Shown here piece by piece: positions 1 through 6,848 of a stretch of DNA of 6,848 nt. The position numbers and the translations under genes were made by a program. How positions within the stretch are numbered: the first letter of the stretch is position 1; every line of letters begins with the position of its first letter. The notes beneath the pieces are model-generated. The model did no database searches and was not told the DNA's origin. It saw nothing but the letters and a program-made list of their open reading frames with translations. Source of the DNA: an uncultured Odoribacter sp. (GTDB lineage Bacteria; Bacteroidota; Bacteroidia; Bacteroidales; Marinifilaceae); NCBI GenBank assembly GCA_900548135.1, contig URJC01000135.1:1-6848 (forward strand), written 5' to 3'.

Positions 1-2150
1 TTATATCCGAAGAACGACCCCAAAGCTTCCTTCTCCCGGGCTACCCCCGTAAACTTGTCATAAGAACGGACCACTTCTCCATTGGGCAGTTTCTTAACCT
101 GATTATCCAAGGTGGTTACATTGGCAAACAAAGACCAACGCGTGTTCTTTCTGTCCAACACTTTTACATTAGCAGCAATTTCTACTCCCTGATTTACCAC
201 CTCTCCATTGTTTTCATACTGGGCTATCATTCCCATCTCTATGGGTAAAGCACGCTGCACCAACAATCCCTTGGTCCTTCTGTAATAATATCCCACATTC
301 ACATCCACGCTGTGTTTCCACAATCCGGCATGTAAAGCCGCATCATAATTACTCGTAATCTCCGGTTTCAAGTCGTCATTACGGAGATTTCCCAGATAAA
401 CAGCTCCATATCCGTAATAATGATCGGGAAGATACAATTGGCTGTAATAGGGTTCCTGGATATTGTTATTACCGGTACGGCCCCATTGTAAATCCAGATT
501 CAGCAAATGTTTCGTGTTCTGCAACAAATTCACATTCACATCCACTCCGGCATACAGGTTCCATTTGCCGTCTGGACCGAAATTCGAAGAACGTTCCATA
601 TTCACATTGGCAGCCAATTGTACCCGGGAACCCAGGTTCAGTTTGCCGTTGACATAAAAATTCAATTGTTTGTAGTCGTAACGGTTATTGTCCACAGAAT
701 CCAGCTTACCCGTCAAGGATTCAATCTCGTCCGTAGCGGAATTGATGGTACGTCCGTACACCATCTTTTCATTATAGGATTCCATTGCCATTCCGGCACC
801 CACTTCAAACGGCATGTTTTCCCTGATCCGGCCTCTGTGGTGCAAATCCAGACTCCAGTGCAGCAGGAACTCACTGAAATTCCGTTTTGAATTCTGCCGT
901 TCCCGGTTTTCATCTGCAACGATCCCTTCTGCAGCCCGGTGTTGTTTTTCCAACGCCCCATTGTAAGACACATCGATGTCCGTAGATACATAGGTGTCTT
1001 CGCGGAAATCCCAACGGCCACGGATAATGGCATCTACCCGGTTTTCTATTCCTTTATTGGTCAGATTGTCCTTAAATACATAAGGATTACTCTTTCCGAG
1101 TTCATCCACCCCTTCATACCTGATGATCTTCACCCCTTCATCCGTATAATGCCAGGGGGATAAAAAAGGAGCCTTGGTCAATCCCAAATAAACAGGGTGC
1201 ATATCCCAATCCGCCCCTTCTTCAGCAAAATGAAGAGTCGTATAATTATAAGACAAACTATTACTGATACTGATTTTGGGAGAAATCTTGTAATCCAGGT
1301 TAAAACGCATGTTAAAACGCTGGTAATCGGACTCTTTTAAAGTTTCATCCTCCGAAGCATAACTTAAAGAGAACAAATACCTGGTGTCACCGTCACCTCC
1401 TTTCATCTTCAAATTATAATCCTGGTAAAAACCGTTGCCGGTCAGATCGTTCAACCAATCCGTATGGTGATTGTATTTGGGATGGGAAGCATCAAAAATA
1501 TTCATTTTCTGCAAATCAGTAGGCAATATACCCCTGCTCTCCATCATAGAGTACAAATACCCCCGGAACTGAGTAGGATCCAATACATCAAAAGAATAAT
1601 CGGCCTGTGAAAAACCCATTCTCATCATGAAATCGATAGTGGCACTACCCATATTTCCCCGGTCAAAATCGATATCAATCATACCGTTACCCGACTTTCC
1701 TCCATAAAATGAAGCATAATAACCTCCTTTGACTACATTCACCCTCTTTACATCCAAAGGATTGATGAAACCCCAGTTATTCTGCATCAGTCCTCCCACA
1801 AAAGGAGAAGCATTACGGGTGTGTTTCACAGGCATACCACTGATAATCACATAAGGAGAAGCATTCAGGTTGATGGTGTTCAGTCCGCGGATCATCAGAT
1901 TTCCACTGTTCCCGACAAATCCTCCCAGAGAAGTATACACTCCGGTCTCCTCTCCCATCAAAGCCCGTTCAAAAAACAGCGCAGGGCGGTAAGTAAAAAT
2001 ATCCTGCCATTCTTTTTCTTTATTGACAGTCACCGTTTCTTCATTCCCGGCAGTTTCTTCCTTTCCGGCAGCTGCTTCCTGTGCATAACCGCCAACCGAA
2101 AGGAATTGTAAAGCCGTCAATAGCGCAATTGTATGTTTATATAATTTCAT
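1..2150 (-). CDS. Second SusC-like TonB-dependent receptor, N-terminal 716 residues (3' end outside window)
   Basis: I translated this frame by hand; it is open from the ATG at 2150 to the left edge with no stop or frameshift. MKLYKHTIALLTALQ opens a signal peptide with likely cleavage at GYA|QEA (23/24). A TonB-box-like EETVTV (37-42) follows, then the plug at about 58-165: LMIRGLNT (85-92), PYVIISGMPV (99-108), and VNVVKGG plus FYGGKSGNGMIDI (137-160), matching the SusC plug pattern ending in YG...ANGVI. The barrel begins soon after and includes TDWLNDLTGNGFYQDYNL and LNLDLQWGRTGNN. The visible part stops at LGSFFGYK, equivalent to LGAIFGYK in the first receptor, which lies about 240 residues from that protein's end; full length is therefore probably about 950. 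The usual carboxypeptidase-regulatory-like N-terminal domain is absent. The gene starts 23 bases after the FAS1 gene, with an A/T-rich leader and no obvious Shine-Dalgarno sequence. It is only distantly similar to the first receptor, so a recent tandem duplication is unlikely. Confidence 0.95.
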   Translation of the reverse strand, partial: MKLYKHTIALLTALQFLSVGGYAQEAAAGKEETAGNEETVTVNKEKEWQDIFTYRPALFFERALMGEETGVYTSLGGFVGNSGNLMIRGLNTINLNASPYVIISGMPVKHTRNASPFVGGLMQNNWGFINPLDVKRVNVVKGGYYASFYGGKSGNGMIDIDFDRGNMGSATIDFMMRMGFSQADYSFDVLDPTQFRGYLYSMMESRGILPTDLQKMNIFDASHPKYNHHTDWLNDLTGNGFYQDYNLKMKGGDGDTRYLFSLSYASEDETLKESDYQRFNMRFNLDYKISPKISISNSLSYNYTTLHFAEEGADWDMHPVYLGLTKAPFLSPWHYTDEGVKIIRYEGVDELGKSNPYVFKDNLTNKGIENRVDAIIRGRWDFREDTYVSTDIDVSYNGALEKQHRAAEGIVADENRERQNSKRNFSEFLLHWSLDLHHRGRIRENMPFEVGAGMAMESYNEKMVYGRTINSATDEIESLTGKLDSVDNNRYDYKQLNFYVNGKLNLGSRVQLAANVNMERSSNFGPDGKWNLYAGVDVNVNLLQNTKHLLNLDLQWGRTGNNNIQEPYYSQLYLPDHYYGYGAVYLGNLRNDDLKPEITSNYDAALHAGLWKHSVDVNVGYYYRRTKGLLVQRALPIEMGMIAQYENNGEVVNQGVEIAANVKVLDRKNTRWSLFANVTTLDNQVKKLPNGEVVRSYDKFTGVAREKEALGSFFGY

Positions 2151-2173
2151 ATTCAAATATTTTTAGTCCAGCT

Positions 2174-3604
2174 CTATTTTATAATCGGAATCAACTCCAG
2201 CATATCCATTTTAACCACTCCCATCGTGGTTCCGCTGACCTTAAACCGCAGGGATACGTCACCGGTTTCCAGGATATCTATCGTCCCGCAATCTTTGTAT
2301 TGCAAAGAAGCCCATTCGGAGAAATCTCCGCCTTTTTCAGAAAACTTGATATTCGATGTCACAATCGCACCATTATACAACAAAGTCATATTCGGAGCCC
2401 CGCTCGCATAATACAACAAGCGTACGGTATAAGTTCCCGGAACAATATCCGGAACGGTCAGATAGCATTCATCCCCAATCTGGCTCGGATAGAATTCACA
2501 GCAAGGTGCCATCATCCCCTGATGAAAGCTGGAAGTAGTATAATTTTCCCGAACCAAAGCCGGCACTTCCGCAAACACATTCTTCTGATATCCCCGGACT
2601 TCGTTAGTCCCCCCGTACAGGTTCATCCGGATCCTGCCTGCCGTATGCTGTACGATGGCCAGTGGCAATTCCAACGGATGCAACACTCCGTTGAGGGCTA
2701 TCTGGTCAGCAGTATAATCTGCACGGTTACAGAAAGGAAATTGCTGATTACAATACATATTCTCAATATCGTTACGAGTGAGGTAATTGAAGGTGATACC
2801 GTCCTTTTCATACAAGGTCCTCACATAACGTCCGTCCAAATCCGACATAAATGAACGTTCGCCCGGAATGATGTGATATTTCAGCCAATCTTCCAGATTG
2901 GAAATCGTATCCGGATTAATTTCGTTCTCCTCGAATACAATATCCGGTTCCACCATCACGGTGGCCAGGCTGTCTGTCAGATAGCTGCTCAACTGATACT
3001 TGTCAAACAAAGCCAGCATCTTGGTGTATCCGCCGTTTTCTTTTAAAAGATCGTATATAGAAGATATCGGAGGCATAAGGACAGCATCCAAAATATTGAT
3101 ATTCCCGTTCTGTTTTATGATATTGGGCTCCGTAATCCGGGCGCTGTTGTTGAATATCAAATAAGGATACCGGGAAATGTCCACCGTCAGCTTAAAATTC
3201 TTGCCCATCAAAGTCGCCTCTGTCATGAGTCCACTGACAAAAGCACTGGTATTTTTAGTCACCGTGAGGGTGTGATACTGCAGATAATTCAACCAATAGT
3301 CTGCTTCCTTCTCAGTATACGACTCTATCCCCAGGCGGTCAAACAAGACCTGAAAAGCACTATCGGTAGGAACAAATACGGTATAGGTACCGGCAGTGGA
3401 AACCGTTCCTACAAAACCGGTATAGTCACACAAATCTTTGTATACGGACAAATCAGGACGTGCAGATACATAATCGTAAATGAGTTCGTAATCTTCACTC
3501 GTATTCAATTGTTTCAACGGAAAATCCGTATCACAGCTTACTCCCAGAAAACCGGATAACAACATGAATAAAAGCGAAACATATTGTCTGTTATTCCTTT
3601 TCAT
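2174..3604 (-). CDS. Fasciclin (FAS1) domain lipoprotein with C-terminal CBM-like beta domain
   Basis: This is a 476-residue lipoprotein, probably displayed on the cell surface. The signal peptide ends in the lipobox LGVSC (Cys24), and the DTDF that follows is acidic at +2 and +4. The first FAS1 domain spans about 37-180 and shows the family hallmarks: H1 motif TYTVFVPTDSAF (73-84), the YH-type segment LNYLQYHTLT (105-114) and H2-like NGNINILDAVLMP (166-178). A second, degenerate copy spans about 181-316, with ATVMVEPDIVF (214-224) in the H1 place, LEDWLKYHIIPG (237-248) and ALNGVLHPLELP (303-314). Residues about 322-476 look like a beta-sandwich: PGTYTVRLLYYASG (389-402), then DVSLRFKVSG and VVKMDMLELIP at the end, reminiscent of CBM6/35-like or galactose-binding-like folds; this part is inferred. 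Cys285, 292, 368, 369, 380 and 439 could form disulfides. FAS1 domains commonly mediate adhesion or ligand binding. The position between a SusCD pair and a second receptor points to a role in ligand capture. The exact function is unknown. Confidence 0.93.
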   Translation of the reverse strand: MKRNNRQYVSLLFMLLSGFLGVSCDTDFPLKQLNTSEDYELIYDYVSARPDLSVYKDLCDYTGFVGTVSTAGTYTVFVPTDSAFQVLFDRLGIESYTEKEADYWLNYLQYHTLTVTKNTSAFVSGLMTEATLMGKNFKLTVDISRYPYLIFNNSARITEPNIIKQNGNINILDAVLMPPISSIYDLLKENGGYTKMLALFDKYQLSSYLTDSLATVMVEPDIVFEENEINPDTISNLEDWLKYHIIPGERSFMSDLDGRYVRTLYEKDGITFNYLTRNDIENMYCNQQFPFCNRADYTADQIALNGVLHPLELPLAIVQHTAGRIRMNLYGGTNEVRGYQKNVFAEVPALVRENYTTSSFHQGMMAPCCEFYPSQIGDECYLTVPDIVPGTYTVRLLYYASGAPNMTLLYNGAIVTSNIKFSEKGGDFSEWASLQYKDCGTIDILETGDVSLRFKVSGTTMGVVKMDMLELIPIIK

Positions 3605-3630
3605 AATTTCATTATTTATTTGATTCTGCT

Positions 3631-5154
3631 CTATTCCTTGCCTCTGTAATATTTCTTTTGTTCCAGGCTATGATTCCGTTCCACTTCGGTTTTCAGGTAA
3701 GGCATAAACCAGCCTTCTACATCCTGCAACCTGGATTTGACCACAGCAGAAGTTAAATCCAAATGGGTCTCGGCTATCCGGTCAACCAACAAGTTGGTGT
3801 ACCCGGTATGCAGCGCTATACGCACCAGGGAAAACCATTGCTTGCCTTCGTAGGCCAGCTCTGCACAACGTTCACTCAGTAACTTGTCAAAAAAGGTTTC
3901 TCCCGAACCGAATTTGGCCAGGTTGGTGGTTTCCAGCCCTGTAGCTTCCCGGATGACATTGATGGGCTCTATGGCCTTTTCAAACTCGCCCTGCATAGCC
4001 AAAGCCTCGGCCTTGATCAGTAAAATCTCCCTGAAACGATAAAAAATGAAATGCGCATCAAATTTCGTCATATCGTCCCGGTAAAGGAACTCTTCATAAC
4101 CGGCTGCAATCCCCTGATATTTATACACATCCAAACGGCCATTGGAGGAATAGTTCCCCACAGTGGTTCCATTGGTGCGCACCGTGTCGCTGAAAGTCCT
4201 CATGCCCGAACCCGCATACACCTTCTGCATATTCCTTCTATACGCCTTGTAATTTCCTGCAAAAGAACCATTCCCCAGGGAAGTGTAATAGAAAGTGGCG
4301 AAATAACTCAACGGACTTGCGACCCCGTCACTGGAATATTGATATTCAAAGATGGATTCCGTAGAATTGCCCGCACCGAAAATAGAAAACCAGTTATCCG
4401 TTTTCACCAGCTTGTCCTGATATTCTGTTTCCAATTCCTCACATAAACCGATACATCCGTCATAATCGCCTCTCCACAGTTTCACATCCGCCCAAATGGC
4501 CCGTACGGCTTTTTTAGTCACCCGTCCGTAATTGTCTTTGGCGGTCTCATAGCTGTCGGGCGCCAACCGCAAGGCCGTACGCAAATCAGCTTCAATGGTG
4601 TCCAGCACCTGCGACTCGGGACTGGCCGGAACATTCACTTCCTGTTTGTCCGATTCATAAGGCTCCAAATGGACAGGCACATCATTGAACGTCCGTACCA
4701 GATAGAAATAGCACAAGGCACGGATACCATACATTTCTCCGATCATATACTCGACATCCTCTTCCATGGTTTCATCAAAAGCCAATACCCGCCGCGCATT
4801 CCGGATAAAAGAATTGGCATAATTGATGGTCGTGTAAACATTACTCCAATTGGCATAACCATTGGAGGTCAATATATCCTGATTAATCAATTGACTCCTG
4901 TCACTAGTCGAGGCATTACCGGTTGCATAAAGATCGGAACGGACGTCTCCCCATACGATAAAATTGGTAATACAATTCCCCAACTGAGTATATACCCCAT
5001 TACGGGCAGCCTCCACCTGAGCGCGGGTTTTCCAAAAATCCTTATCCGGTAATACATCCGGAATATCCACATTCAGGAACTCGCTACATGCCTGGCTCAA
5101 CCAGCACAATAGCAAAATGACCATTATATTCTTTATATTCTTTATCTTTTTCAT
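3631..5154 (-). CDS. SusD/RagB-family nutrient-binding outer-membrane lipoprotein
   Basis: This is a surface lipoprotein expected to bind the ligand and close over the preceding SusC-like barrel. The 507-residue length fits the family. A lysine-rich start (MKKIKNIKN) and hydrophobic stretch lead to the lipobox LSQAC, giving lipidated Cys23; SEF follows, and the Glu at +3 fits Bacteroidota surface-export signals. SusD landmarks follow in order: the N-terminal segment FLNVDIPD; helix-pair regions at about 143-165 (GIRALCYFYLVRTFNDVPVH) and 214-242; the conserved segment RFREILLIKAEALAMQGEFE at 373-392; ERCAELAYEGKQWFSLVR at 428-445; and a C-terminal EVERNHSLEQKKYY, a variant of the usual E..NP.L.QN.GY ending. 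Met1 is preferred over Met11 because starting at Met11 would remove the positively charged part of the signal peptide. AGAAGA directly before the ATG is the only purine-rich leader. The gene lies 27 bases after the receptor and 26 before the FAS1 gene. The binding specificity cannot be read from the sequence. Confidence 0.97.
   Translation of the reverse strand: MKKIKNIKNIMVILLLCWLSQACSEFLNVDIPDVLPDKDFWKTRAQVEAARNGVYTQLGNCITNFIVWGDVRSDLYATGNASTSDRSQLINQDILTSNGYANWSNVYTTINYANSFIRNARRVLAFDETMEEDVEYMIGEMYGIRALCYFYLVRTFNDVPVHLEPYESDKQEVNVPASPESQVLDTIEADLRTALRLAPDSYETAKDNYGRVTKKAVRAIWADVKLWRGDYDGCIGLCEELETEYQDKLVKTDNWFSIFGAGNSTESIFEYQYSSDGVASPLSYFATFYYTSLGNGSFAGNYKAYRRNMQKVYAGSGMRTFSDTVRTNGTTVGNYSSNGRLDVYKYQGIAAGYEEFLYRDDMTKFDAHFIFYRFREILLIKAEALAMQGEFEKAIEPINVIREATGLETTNLAKFGSGETFFDKLLSERCAELAYEGKQWFSLVRIALHTGYTNLLVDRIAETHLDLTSAVVKSRLQDVEGWFMPYLKTEVERNHSLEQKKYYRGKE
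5124..5145 (-). repeat. 9-base tandem repeat in the SusD-like signal sequence
   Basis: On the coding strand a unit AAAGAATAT is repeated with exact period 9 over 22 bases (about 2.4 copies), giving Lys-Asn-Ile twice at residues 5-10, in the positively charged start of the signal peptide. A change in copy number would keep the frame and alter only the length of this basic region. It is short, so it may be chance or simply lysine-rich coding sequence. Confidence 0.5.
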
Positions 5155-5181
5155 TCTTCTTGATTTTATCTGTCCAACCTA

Positions 5182-6848
5182 TCAGAAATTTGCCCGCAAC
5201 CCAAAAGTGAAACGCATTGGAGGAGCGGTATTCTGGGCATCCATACTGATGGTTTTGGCTTTTCCTTTATTAAACCCAACCTCAGGATCTACTCCCTTAT
5301 ACTTGGACCAGGTCAACAAATTCATCCCCGATACCCAGACACTCAACGATTTTATAAACGTCCGCTGCAATAAAGTATGGTCAAAATTGTAGGTCAATGA
5401 AATGTCCTTCAGTTTCAGATAGGAAGCATCCTCTACCCAACGGGAGGAAGCGGCATAATTACGGCTCATGCCCTCCACAGCTCGTGGCATATCCGTGATA
5501 TCTCCCTGTTTTTTCCACCGCCGTTCGATGGATACCGCCTGGTTCAATCCCTCGTCCATACATTCCGTCTCCCGGCGCATTCCGTTAATGACGTCCTGAC
5601 CAATGCTGTAATAAAGGGAAAAGCCCAATTGCCAATTCTTGTAGTTAAAATCATTCCGCAACATACCAAAGCATTTCGGATTGGCATCCCCGATCTGGAC
5701 AACGTCCAGTTTATTGATTACTCCATCGTGATTAACATCCTCGTATATCATATCCCCGCCTTCAAACTCATCTCCTGTAGAGCTGTTCCAACGCAACTTC
5801 CGCGGCTTTCCATTCTCATCGTATACCAAATTGCCGTTCAAATCCCGCATATAGGCATCTTCGTCACGTTGATACACCCCTTTTGCCTTGTATCCGAAAA
5901 TAGCCCCCAGGGTGGTATTCTCGAAAGCAATTGTCTGAAATCCGTAATCCAGGTCTTCTTTAAAACCTTCTTCCCGGTATTGTTCAGGCAGTTTTGTCAT
6001 CTTATTGGTGTTCTGGGCTATGTTGAAAAACAGACTCCAACGGAACTTGCCTTCTATATCGATGGGCACTCCCTTGATACCCAGTTCCCAACCGTAGTTC
6101 CGCAAAGAACCGAAGTTCACCCAACGTGATGAGAAACCCGTGCTGCTGGCAATATCTTCGGACAACAGCAAATCGTCCGTGGTACTCCGGTAATAGTTGA
6201 ACTCCCCACTCAGCCGGCTGTTGAAAAAGCTGAAATCCATACCGTAATTCCATTGAGTCGTTCTTTCTTCATGCAAATTGTCATAAGCAAATTTATCGAT
6301 GAACGAATAAGCATCTCCTCCATACCCGGTAGCCCCCGAACCATAGGTTACAGACAACAAATTGGTTATATTGGGCAACTTACCGCTACGTCCGAAAGAC
6401 ACACGGGGTTTCAGCTCGTCCACCCATTCCTTGTCTTTCAGGAAGTCTTCCTCCTTCAAACGCCAGGCAAAGGCAGCAGTAGGAAACAAAGAATAGGGAT
6501 TGTCCTTACCGTAAACAGAAGATCCCTCTGTCTTTATGGCAAAATTGAAATTATAGCGGTTCAGCAACCGATAGTGTGCGTCCACCACCAGACTCACAGT
6601 GGTTCCAATGGTTTCTCCTCCTGACACCTTGTTTCCGATCTGTCCCCGGGCACCGGATTCCTGCAAATAAGGCGAACCGCTTTTGTTGTACGAAATACTC
6701 AAACTGTTGCTCTGGCTGTAGATCAAATCCGCAACAGCAGTAAATTGAAGCCAATGTTTTTCTGTATTGACCGGCGCCCACGTAAGACGGTTATTATTCA
6801 CCAGTTTCATTTCATAACCGTCGGCACGCCTGCCCGAGTTATAAGCCG
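5182..6848 (-). CDS. SusC/RagA-family TonB-dependent outer-membrane receptor, C-terminal part (5' end outside window)
   Basis: This is the beta-barrel part of a SusC-like transporter that imports large ligands across the outer membrane using TonB energy. About 554 residues are visible. The frame stays open from the stop at 5182 to the right edge, so the Met at 6810 is internal; no signal peptide or plug follows it. Family landmarks, numbered from that Met: EGSSVYGKDN then FPTAAFAWRL near 95-117, LKPRVSFGRSGKLPN near 133-147, LGAIFGYKAKGVY at 301-313, an EF-hand-like loop DVNHDGVINKLD at 358-369, and WVEDASYLKLKDISLTYNF near the end. The protein ends in FGLRANF with a terminal Phe, as expected for a barrel inserted by the BAM machinery. 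Family members are usually about 1000 residues, so roughly 450 N-terminal residues are missing. The TGA stop is followed at once by an in-frame TAG. The SusD-like partner starts 27 bases downstream. Family assignment is firm; the substrate is unknown. Confidence 0.96.
   Translation of the reverse strand, partial: AYNSGRRADGYEMKLVNNNRLTWAPVNTEKHWLQFTAVADLIYSQSNSLSISYNKSGSPYLQESGARGQIGNKVSGGETIGTTVSLVVDAHYRLLNRYNFNFAIKTEGSSVYGKDNPYSLFPTAAFAWRLKEEDFLKDKEWVDELKPRVSFGRSGKLPNITNLLSVTYGSGATGYGGDAYSFIDKFAYDNLHEERTTQWNYGMDFSFFNSRLSGEFNYYRSTTDDLLLSEDIASSTGFSSRWVNFGSLRNYGWELGIKGVPIDIEGKFRWSLFFNIAQNTNKMTKLPEQYREEGFKEDLDYGFQTIAFENTTLGAIFGYKAKGVYQRDEDAYMRDLNGNLVYDENGKPRKLRWNSSTGDEFEGGDMIYEDVNHDGVINKLDVVQIGDANPKCFGMLRNDFNYKNWQLGFSLYYSIGQDVINGMRRETECMDEGLNQAVSIERRWKKQGDITDMPRAVEGMSRNYAASSRWVEDASYLKLKDISLTYNFDHTLLQRTFIKSLSVWVSGMNLLTWSKYKGVDPEVGFNKGKAKTISMDAQNTAPPMRFTFGLRANF

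Larger units (their letters stand above)
1..6848 (-). other. Single operon: receptor, SusD-like, FAS1 lipoprotein, second receptor
   Basis: All four genes run in one direction with gaps of 27 (5155-5181), 26 (3605-3630) and 23 bases (2151-2173). The gaps are too short for an ordinary promoter plus leader, and none holds a terminator hairpin. The two upstream gaps carry extra in-frame stops just after the first stop (TGA-TAG after the first receptor; TAG then TAA after the SusD-like gene). The leaders before the three internal starts are A/T- or purine-rich without a good Shine-Dalgarno sequence, as is typical of Bacteroidota. The promoter must lie beyond the right edge, and the operon continues at least to the end of the second receptor beyond the left edge. 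No regulator (anti-sigma/ECF pair or hybrid two-component protein) is visible. Confidence 0.85.

Noticed and set aside
713..1033. Minus-strand open frame of 106 codons
   Set aside because: It lies in an alternative frame inside the second receptor, which I could translate continuously through this region; it shows no independent coding signal.
1299..1320. Direct repeat of a 10-base unit with period 12 in the second receptor
   Set aside because: It encodes RFNMRFN, the alternating residue pattern expected of a barrel strand; coding constraint explains it.
2151..2173. Palindrome AAATATTT in the gap before the second receptor
   Set aside because: It is only 8 bases of A/T in an A/T-rich gap, too short to call a terminator or operator.
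2293..2338. Two small adjacent hairpins (2293-2307 and 2317-2330), the second followed by a T-run on the plus strand, like a terminator
   Set aside because: Stems are only about 5 bp, they lie inside conserved coding sequence of the FAS1 gene, and no gene is read on the plus strand here.
2081..2854. Long open frame on the plus strand (257 codons)
   Set aside because: It lies antisense to the FAS1 gene and the start of the second receptor, has no recognisable domain or signal, and its composition (rich in His, Ile, Gln, Arg) is typical of an antisense shadow of a real gene. The same applies to the other plus-strand frames, such as 5629-6129 and 4051-4446.
3601..3612. Three-codon ORF (Met-Lys-Leu-stop) overlapping the FAS1 start by ATGA
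   Set aside because: It could in principle couple translation, but it is too short to judge and easily arises by chance in an A/T-rich leader.
6808..6810. ATG at 6810 as the true start of the first receptor
   Set aside because: The same frame continues upstream without a stop to the right edge (AYNSGRRADGYE before the Met), and neither a signal peptide nor a plug domain follows the Met.

Overview
The window is a block of four co-directional genes, all read on the minus strand, and has the character of a Bacteroidota nutrient-uptake locus, most likely from a host-associated member of the order Bacteroidales. This rests on a SusC/RagA-type TonB-dependent receptor next to a SusD/RagB-type lipoprotein, lipoprotein signals followed by acidic residues, short A/T-rich leaders without clear Shine-Dalgarno sequences, and moderate GC content. 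The genus cannot be fixed from the sequence.

In transcription order, from high to low coordinates: (1) the C-terminal ~554 residues of a SusC-like receptor, whose 5' end lies beyond the right edge (5182-6848). (2) A complete SusD-like surface lipoprotein of 507 residues (3631-5154). (3) A complete 476-residue lipoprotein with one clear FAS1 (fasciclin) domain, one degenerate FAS1 domain and a C-terminal beta-rich domain resembling a carbohydrate-binding module (2174-3604). (4) The first 716 residues of a second, divergent SusC-like receptor, whose 3' end lies beyond the left edge (1-2150). The gaps are only 27, 26 and 23 bases, so the four genes are almost certainly one operon. No stretch over 300 bases lacks a gene, and there are no RNA genes, mobile elements or CRISPR arrays.

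Genes 1 and 2 should form a classical SusCD pedal-bin importer: an outer-membrane barrel with a surface lipoprotein lid. The unusual part is the second half, where a FAS1 lipoprotein is paired with a second receptor that has no SusD of its own in view. That receptor has a very short N-terminus: a signal peptide, a TonB-box-like motif and then the plug, without the usual carboxypeptidase-regulatory-like domain. The hypothesis most worth testing is that the FAS1 lipoprotein acts as a noncanonical lid or ligand-capture subunit for this receptor. The substrate is unknown, as no enzyme, sensor or regulator lies in the window.
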